From: Burkholderia sp. NRF60-BP8 | GTDB taxonomy: Bacteria > Pseudomonadota > Gammaproteobacteria > Burkholderiales > Burkholderiaceae | Assembly (NCBI RefSeq): GCF_001522585.2 | Contig: NZ_CP013373.1 | Location: forward strand, 3,348,001 to 3,412,000 | Length of the DNA: 64,000 nt | Direction: 5' to 3' | Part shown: positions 58,398 through 64,000 of the stretch, in pieces | Layout of the letters: the number at the start of each line of letters is the position of its first letter | How positions within the stretch are numbered: the stretch's first letter is position 1 | Translations under genes and position numbers: made by a program | The notes under the pieces: model-generated | Seen by the model: only the letters and a program-made list of their open reading frames with translations | Database searches by the model: none | Told to the model about the DNA's origin: nothing

Positions 58398-59324
58398 GTG
58401 TTCGATCAGCTGAAGGCGTTCCATGCGACCGTTCGGCAGGGCAGCATCACGCGCGCCGCGCGCCACCTCGGCGTGAGCCAGCCGACGATTGCCGCGCAGA
58501 TCCGGCAGGTCGAGCAGCTGTACGGCGTCGAGCTGTTCTACCGCAGCGGCCGCAAGCTCGAAGTGACCGAGACGGGCATCGAGCTGTTGCCGCTCGTCGA
58601 GAAAATGATCGCGCTCGAGGCGCAGGCCGACATCATGCTGCGCAACGTCGGCGGCCTGTTCGAAGGCCACCTGCGGATCGGCGCGACGGGCCCGTACTAC
58701 ATCATGGATGCGGTCGGCCGCTTCTCGAGCGCGCATCCGTCGATCGCGCTGACGTGCCGGATCGGCAACTCCGAGGAAATCCTGCAGGCGCTGCAGGAGT
58801 TCCGCATCGATCTCGCGGTCTCGTCGCAGCGCAACGACGCCGACGGCCTCGAACGCAAGGTCATCTCGACCGATCCGCTGGTGCTCGTCGTGCACCGCCG
58901 TCATCCGCTCGCGCGGTTCGATGCGATCGACCCGGCGCAGCTCGCCGACGTGCGGCTGCTGATCCGCGAGGAAGGCTCGGTCACGCGCCGCTGCACGGAG
59001 ACGATCCTCGCAACGGCCGGCGTCGCGGCCGCCTCCGTCGCCGAGATCGGCAGCCGCGAAGCGATTCGCGAGGCGATCCTGCATGGGGTGGGCGGCAGCC
59101 TGTTTCCGCGCGGCGAGGCCGAGCGCCATCCCGACCTGCGCGTGATCGCGCTGCGCGGCGTCGATACGACGATCGACGAATACGTGTACTACCTGAAAGC
59201 GCGCCGCCAGAGCCCCGCGATCGACGCGTTCCTCGCGTGCATCCTGCCGGACGATGGCGAAGCGGCCGGCGCGATCGATGCGGTTGAACCCGGACGAACG
59301 ATGCGGCGGGCGAACGCGCGCTGA
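58398..59324 (+). CDS. LysR-family regulator, probably aminoethylphosphonate-associated
   Basis: 308 residues from a GTG start. The winged-helix start F-D-Q-L-K-A-F-H-A-T-V-R-Q-G-S-I-T-R-A-A near residues 2-21 and the F-Y-R-S-G-R-K-L-E-V-T-E-T-G motif near residues 47-60 resemble the LysR group linked to AEP catabolism. It is divergent from the phospholipase C gene across 230 bp, so it may control that gene and/or AEP genes. A GGGGAG run lies about 14 bases before the GTG, so the exact start is uncertain. Confidence 0.83.
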   Translation: MFDQLKAFHATVRQGSITRAARHLGVSQPTIAAQIRQVEQLYGVELFYRSGRKLEVTETGIELLPLVEKMIALEAQADIMLRNVGGLFEGHLRIGATGPYYIMDAVGRFSSAHPSIALTCRIGNSEEILQALQEFRIDLAVSSQRNDADGLERKVISTDPLVLVVHRRHPLARFDAIDPAQLADVRLLIREEGSVTRRCTETILATAGVAAASVAEIGSREAIREAILHGVGGSLFPRGEAERHPDLRVIALRGVDTTIDEYVYYLKARRQSPAIDAFLACILPDDGEAAGAIDAVEPGRTMRRANAR

Positions 59325-59423
59325 GCCGCCGCGCGTTCGCCGCCTCCGCACACTACGTGGCGCTTTTCCCGCGCCTTCCCTCGTTGCTTTCCTCGTGCCT
59401 TCCTTCTGTCGTGGCGCCGCGCG

Positions 59424-61064
59424 TCACTTCGGCAGCGCCGGAATCATCCAGGTCAGCACGTGCTGCTGCAGGAACACCAGCACGCCGAGCAGCAGCGTGA
59501 GGATCACGCTGTGCCAGAAGGTTCGCGCGAACACGACACCCTCCCGCCCTTTCAGGTCCGTCGTCGACACGCCCGTCGCGATGTTCTGCGGCGAGATCAT
59601 CTTGCCCATCACGCCGCCCGACGAGTTGGTCGCGGCCATCAGCACCGGATCGAGGCCGAGCTGCCGGGCGGCGACGACCTGCAGGTTGCCGAACAACGCG
59701 TTGCCCGACGTGTCGCTGCCGGACAGGAACACGGCGATCCAGCCGAGCGACGCCGACACCAGCGGGAACAGCGCGCCCGTCGACGCGACGCCGGTGCCGA
59801 GCGTGTAGCTGATGCCCGAGTAGTTCAGCAGGTACGCGAGCCCGACGATCATCATCACCGTGACGATCGCGATCCACGTCTGCCGCCACGTCTTCACCAC
59901 GCATTCGACAAACGCGCCGGGGCCGGTGCGCGTCAGCGCGGCCGTGACGATCGCCGACACGAGGATCGCCGTGCCCGTGCCGAGCGGCTGGAAATCCCAG
60001 ATCGCCGCATACGGCTTGTGGTACAGCGACACGTACACCGCGTTGTGCAGCCCCGGCCACTTGATCTTCACGTCGCCGATCGCCGCGATGTTCGCGTGCA
60101 CCCAGACGATCACGACCACCGACACGACGAGCCACGGCAGCCAGCCGCCGAAGCCGGCGCGCGCGGCGCCGGCTGCCGCCGGCACGCTGCGCGCGAGCGC
60201 GTATTGCGGATCGGGCTGCGGCTTCCACAGCTGCAGGAAGCCGATCGTCACGATCAGCGACGAGAGCGACGACAGCACGTCGGTGAGCTGGTAGCCGAGA
60301 AAGTTCGACGTGACGAACTGCGCGATCGCGAAGCTGCCGCCGGACACGAGCAGCGCGGGCCACAGCTTCGCGATCGAGCGCAAGCCGCCGTATGCGCCGA
60401 CCACGTAGAACGGCAGCAGCAGCGCGAAGAACGGCAGCTGGCGGCCGACCATCTGCGCGAGCGTCGCGGGCGGCAGCGACGTGACCGCGCCGAGCACGGT
60501 GATCGGCACGCCAAGCGCGCCGAACGCGACCGGTGCCGTGTTGAACAGCAGCGTATAGGTGAGCGCTTCGAGCGCGGGGAAGCCGAGCGCGATCAGCAGC
60601 GCGCTGGTGATCGCGACCGGCGTGCCGAACCCGGAGATCCCTTCGAGCAGACAGCCGAACGAGAACGCGACGACGAGCAGCACGAGGCGGCGATCGTCGG
60701 GCAGGTTGTCGAGCATCCACTGCCGGAACTGGTCGAAGCGGCCGGACTTCACCGCGATGTTGTACAGCAGCAGCGCGTTGAAGACGATCCACATCACCGG
60801 CACGACCGCGAGCGCCATGCCGGCGCCGACCGCGTTGAACGCGAGCCCGGCCGGCATCCCCCACGCGCCGATCGCGACCGCGAGGCCCGCGACGAGCCCC
60901 GCGAGCGACGCCTGCCACGCGGGGCGGCGCAGCACGCCGAGCGCGATCAGCGCGACCGCGATCGGGATCGTCGCGACGAGGAACGACAGGAGCAGCGAAT
61001 GGGCGACCGGCGTCAACGGTTGCGCGAAGACGATGCCGGGCGGTAGGGCGTCGGTGGGATTCAT
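59424..61064 (-). CDS. lldP: L-lactate permease family transporter
   Basis: 546 residues, about 13 membrane segments, the LctP/GlcA family. Landmarks are F-G-C-L-L-E-G-I-S-G-F-G-T-P near residues 133-146 and the C-terminal S-G-G-V-M-G-K-M-I-S-P-Q-N-I near residues 480-493. It imports lactate or glycolate with protons. The start M-N-P-T-D-A-L-P-P is the family start; the long upstream extension of the frame lacks similarity. It converges with the LysR gene. Substrate not provable from sequence. Confidence 0.88.
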   Translation of the reverse strand: MNPTDALPPGIVFAQPLTPVAHSLLLSFLVATIPIAVALIALGVLRRPAWQASLAGLVAGLAVAIGAWGMPAGLAFNAVGAGMALAVVPVMWIVFNALLLYNIAVKSGRFDQFRQWMLDNLPDDRRLVLLVVAFSFGCLLEGISGFGTPVAITSALLIALGFPALEALTYTLLFNTAPVAFGALGVPITVLGAVTSLPPATLAQMVGRQLPFFALLLPFYVVGAYGGLRSIAKLWPALLVSGGSFAIAQFVTSNFLGYQLTDVLSSLSSLIVTIGFLQLWKPQPDPQYALARSVPAAAGAARAGFGGWLPWLVVSVVVIVWVHANIAAIGDVKIKWPGLHNAVYVSLYHKPYAAIWDFQPLGTGTAILVSAIVTAALTRTGPGAFVECVVKTWRQTWIAIVTVMMIVGLAYLLNYSGISYTLGTGVASTGALFPLVSASLGWIAVFLSGSDTSGNALFGNLQVVAARQLGLDPVLMAATNSSGGVMGKMISPQNIATGVSTTDLKGREGVVFARTFWHSVILTLLLGVLVFLQQHVLTWMIPALPK

Positions 61065-61554
61065 CGTGTCTCCAGATGTCGACCCGAGTTGGCGCTTCAG
61101 CGCGTACCCGGATCCCATGCCTTGTGCGGCCGGCCCGGGTTCGCATGTCGATGCGCCGAGCTCGGTACAAGTCGATGTCCTGCAGTCGCGACCGCGATCG
61201 GGCGCTTGCGTACGCAACGACGTTGCGCGGCCAACCGATCGGTCGCTTAAAAGAGGTTAGGAGGCGCGACGCGCTTGTACAAGGGGGAGAAGCCCGATGC
61301 GGGCGAGCCCGTGCGGACCCGCCGCCGCACGATGGCAGGCTGATGGCGTGCCGCTGTCGCGTTCGACAGAAAACCCGTCGCAGCCGGCTCGCCGGTGGCC
61401 GCGCGATGCCGGCACCCGCGCAATGTTGCGCGACCGGAAAAGGTGACTGCCGGCCACGAGGATGTTTCGTTTGGCGTCCGAAGCCTAGACTGGCTGCATC
61501 GTTTCCGGCCGCGCCGGCGATGGCGCGGCACCGGAACCCCACGGAGCAAACACG
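61065..61554. promoter_or_regulatory. lldP / DUF4148 intergenic region with palindromes
   Basis: This 490-bp gap has no gene I can support. It holds the 12-bp perfect palindrome TTGCGTACGCAA (61206-61217), the overlapping inverted repeat GCAAC-N3-GTTGC (61214-61226), and the palindrome ACCGATCGGT (61234-61243), all about 140-180 bp upstream of lldP. They are candidate regulator sites. Confidence 0.4.
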
Positions 61555-61872
61555 ATGATGAAGAAGAAACACGCGGCATGCGCGTTCGTGCTGATCGGCG
61601 CGGCGTTCGCCGCTCACGCGCAAGCCGCGTCGACGCTCACGCGCGCGCAGGTCCGCCAGGAGCTCGTGGAACTGCAGGCCGCCGGCTACCGGACGAGCCT
61701 CGCCAGCAGCCCCGACTTTCCGCGGAACATGCAGGCGATCATGCAGCGTGCGGCGCAAGCGCGCGGTGAAGGCGACGCTGCCGGTTACGGCAGCGACGGC
61801 CGGGCCCACGCGGAATCGGCCAAGCCGGCGCAGCCGCGCTCGGCCGATCGCGGCACGTACGCCCATCACTGA
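61555..61872 (+). CDS. DUF4148 small secreted protein
   Basis: 105 residues with a signal peptide (hydrophobic about residues 8-24, A-Q-A-A cleavage region) and the DUF4148 pattern L-T-R-A-Q-V-R-Q-E-L-V-E-L-Q-A-A-G-Y near residues 28-45. The rest is a flexible Ala/Gly/Ser-rich tail. The family is abundant in Burkholderia and unstudied. GGAG lies about ten bases before the ATG pair; the second ATG (61558) is also possible. Confidence 0.82.
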   Translation: MMKKKHAACAFVLIGAAFAAHAQAASTLTRAQVRQELVELQAAGYRTSLASSPDFPRNMQAIMQRAAQARGEGDAAGYGSDGRAHAESAKPAQPRSADRGTYAHH

Positions 61873-61946
61873 TCACCGACGGAACCGGATTGCAATCGCA
61901 TCGCATCGCGGCGCGGCGCACCGTGCGCCGGCCGCTTGCGCGATCG

Positions 61947-63560
61947 TCACACGCTGAAGCGGTTCAGCGTATAGGCGCGATAGGCGGCGACGAACGCGTC
62001 GAACGATCCGGCCTCCTTCGCTTCGAGCCCGGCCTGCTCGGCCAGCGACTTCGCGGCGAGCGCCTGCTCGGTGCGCAGCGTCTCGGCCGACGGCGGATGC
62101 GCGCGGAAATGCGCGGCATGCGCTTCGCTCCGGGCGAGCGCGAACGCGAGGAACGACTGACCGTTCTCGCGCATCGTGCGCAGCACGCGCGCGGACGGCG
62201 TGCGCTCCGGATCGGCGAGCTTCTCGCGTTGCGCGGCAATCGCGCGCGCATGCTCGTCGCCACCGCGAATATCGTCGAGACGGCGGCCGACGATGTCGAT
62301 ATCGGCCATCAGCGCGTCTGCCCACGCCTGCAGCGCGACCGGCTGGCCGTCGCGCATCAGCGCGAGCCCCGGCTTGCGGCCATCCAGCGTCACGCTGCCG
62401 AAGTTCGCGTTCGCTTCCTTGTACGCGTCGCAGTCGAGCGGCGCGCTTTCGTCGAGCGCGCAGGCGAGCAGGAACGCGTCGAGGAAGCGCGCGGTCTCCA
62501 GTGCGATGCCGGTCGGTTCGAACGGATCGATGTCGAGACAGCGCACTTCGATGTACTGCACGCCGCGCGACGCGAGCGCATGCAGCGGCCGCTCGCCCGA
62601 ATACGTGACGCGCTTCGGCCGGATCGTCGAGTAGAACTCGTTCTCGATCTGCAGCACGTTCGTGTTGATCTGGATCCACTCGCCGTCGCGATGCGTGCCG
62701 ATCGCCTCGTACGCCGGATACGGCTCGCTGACGGCCTTCGACAGCGCGTCGAGATAGCCGGGCAGCGTGTTGTAGTCGACGTGCAGCGCGGCCTGGGCCG
62801 TCGTGTTCGAGTAGCCGAGATCGCTCATCCGCAGGCTGGTCGCATACGGCCGGTACAGCGTATCGGCGTCGAACGTATCGAGCGCGTGCGGCTTGCCGCG
62901 CAGGAACTTCGTGTCGAGCACGGGCGACGCGCCGAACAGGTACATCAGCAGCCAGCTGCGGCGGCGGAAGTTGCGGATCAGCGCGAGATAGCGTTCCGAC
63001 TGGTAATCGACGAGCGTCGCCGTCGATCCTTCTTCCGCATGCAGGCGCCGCCACACTTCCTCGTGCAGCGAGTAGTTGTAGTGGATGCCGGCGATGCACT
63101 GCATCGTGCGGCCGTAGCGATACGCGAGGCCGCGCCGGTACACCGTCTTCAAACGGCCGATGTTCGACGTGCCGTAGTCGGCGATCGGGATCTGGTCGTC
63201 GGCCGGCAGCAGGCCGGGCATCGAGTCGCTCCACAGCATCTCGTCGCCGAGCGACGCATAGACGTAGCGATGCAGATCGTCGAGGCGTTCGAGCGTGAGC
63301 GCGGCGTCGCGCTCCGCGGGCGTGATCAGTTCGATCAGCGCTTCGGAATAGTCGGTCGTCAGCGCCGGATGCGTGAGCGCCGAACCGAGCGCGCGCGGAT
63401 GCGGCGTGAACGCGATCATCCCGTCGCGCGTCACGCGCAGGCTTTCCTTTTCGATGCCGCGCAGGCCGTCGGGCAGATGCTGCCGCGTCGGGCCCGAGCT
63501 CAGCGCGTCGAGGCGATTCAGCAGCAGTTCGGACTGGCGGTGAGTCATGGTGTTCGACAT
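61947..63560 (-). CDS. gshA: Glutamate--cysteine ligase
   Basis: 537 residues, the size of the E. coli-type (class 1) enzyme. The N-terminal R-G-I-E-K-E-S-L-R-V motif near residues 29-38 is the classic glutamate site, and Y-I-E-V-R-C-L-D-I-D-P-F near residues 330-341 is the conserved metal and substrate region. It joins glutamate and cysteine in the first step of glutathione synthesis. A short hairpin at 61914-61930 lies past its stop. Confidence 0.94.
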   Translation of the reverse strand: MSNTMTHRQSELLLNRLDALSSGPTRQHLPDGLRGIEKESLRVTRDGMIAFTPHPRALGSALTHPALTTDYSEALIELITPAERDAALTLERLDDLHRYVYASLGDEMLWSDSMPGLLPADDQIPIADYGTSNIGRLKTVYRRGLAYRYGRTMQCIAGIHYNYSLHEEVWRRLHAEEGSTATLVDYQSERYLALIRNFRRRSWLLMYLFGASPVLDTKFLRGKPHALDTFDADTLYRPYATSLRMSDLGYSNTTAQAALHVDYNTLPGYLDALSKAVSEPYPAYEAIGTHRDGEWIQINTNVLQIENEFYSTIRPKRVTYSGERPLHALASRGVQYIEVRCLDIDPFEPTGIALETARFLDAFLLACALDESAPLDCDAYKEANANFGSVTLDGRKPGLALMRDGQPVALQAWADALMADIDIVGRRLDDIRGGDEHARAIAAQREKLADPERTPSARVLRTMRENGQSFLAFALARSEAHAAHFRAHPPSAETLRTEQALAAKSLAEQAGLEAKEAGSFDAFVAAYRAYTLNRFSV

Positions 63561-64000
63561 GGAGACGCAAGTGCGTGACGGCCGCGCGCAGAACGCCGCG
63601 CGCGGCCGGCTGGATTGTTGGTCGCTTCGTTGGTAGCGGGCACTTTAACATCTCGCCGGAACCCGCGCTTGAGGTGGCCGCGGGCACGGCGCGCGGGCCT
63701 GAGCGGGCCGTCGGACGGGCCGGGCGCGGTCGTCCCGGCCGGTATCGCCGGTTCCGGACGACGCCGATCGGCACGCCGGCCGGCGCCATTCGTCGGACGG
63801 AACGCGAACGACGAACGGATGGCGACAGGTGCAACCTCGCCGCCGCATGGATCGCGAAACGACGCGTGTGCACGCATCGCACGCGCGACGCCCGGCCGAC
63901 GCCGGACGCGCGAACTCGCCATGACGCGCCGCGTCACGCCGGCGCTTGCCGCATGCCGGCGCCGTGTGCGCAACGGGTTGCAGCCCGGCCGCGTTGCGGT
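63561..64000. other. Region upstream of gshA, 440 bp, no gene supported
   Basis: It should hold the gshA promoter. Open frames here have low-information Arg-rich translations and no family features. The region ends at the window edge, so a gene beginning outside cannot be excluded. Confidence 0.4.

Overview
This is a high-GC chromosomal window with the gene content and protein style of a Burkholderia species, most likely of the Burkholderia cepacia complex. Supporting signs are gatCAB divergent from mreBCD-mrdA-rodA, a rsmB-DUF4390-NtrY/NtrX-like operon, a 210-residue QueE with the CX14CX2C cluster motif known from B. multivorans, a DUF4148 protein, and a Burkholderia-type phosphonate regulator. 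The species call is inference from remembered families. I see no insertion sequence, prophage, CRISPR array or rRNA.

Layout. 1-1764: C-terminal part of an autotransporter. 1894-3854: metX-metW behind a leader that looks like a complete SAM-II riboswitch with its own expression platform. 3971-6434: ampG and an M48-like lipoprotein-sized secreted protein whose zinc motif lacks the catalytic glutamate. 6458-8682: divergent AraC regulator and zinc alcohol dehydrogenase. 8791-10445: xthA and a PPK2-type polyphosphate enzyme. 10564-13903: gatCAB. 14270-20566: mreB, mreC, mreD, mrdA, rodA, the rod-shape and elongasome set. 20695-22229: Sel1-repeat protein and HpcH/HpaI aldolase. 22565-24478: queC, queE, queD for 7-deazaguanine synthesis. 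24830-24905: tRNA-Phe. 24966-30050: rsmB, DUF4390, sensor kinase, short response regulator. 30299-33540: htpX, lysE-type exporter, fmt, def. 33778-38255: dprA, thioredoxin-like, topB. 38363-42182: LysR regulator, hydroxyacid dehydrogenase, patatin, thioesterase. 42373-42448: tRNA-Lys. 42774-45230: a tandem DUF3592 membrane protein and a divergent CGNR regulator/hydrolase pair.

45402-59324 is a phosphorus-acquisition island centred on 2-aminoethylphosphonate (AEP). PhnS-PhnT-PhnU import AEP; PhnW transaminates it to phosphonoacetaldehyde; PhnY oxidises that to phosphonoacetate; PhnA hydrolyses it to acetate and phosphate. A DAO-family flavoprotein follows phnW and may offer another entry for AEP or its N-alkyl derivatives. 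phnR (GntR/FCD), a Tat-exported phospholipase C and a LysR regulator complete the block. The phnAY and phnSTUW promoters are interleaved face to face in about 37 bp. A 10-mer covering the -35 of phnA recurs at the -35 of phnR.

59424-63560: lactate-type permease, DUF4148 protein, gshA. The most interesting items are the metX leader with mutually exclusive pairings, the interleaved phn promoters with a shared candidate operator, the inverted repeat next to the CGNR regulator, and the glutamate-less M48 protein.
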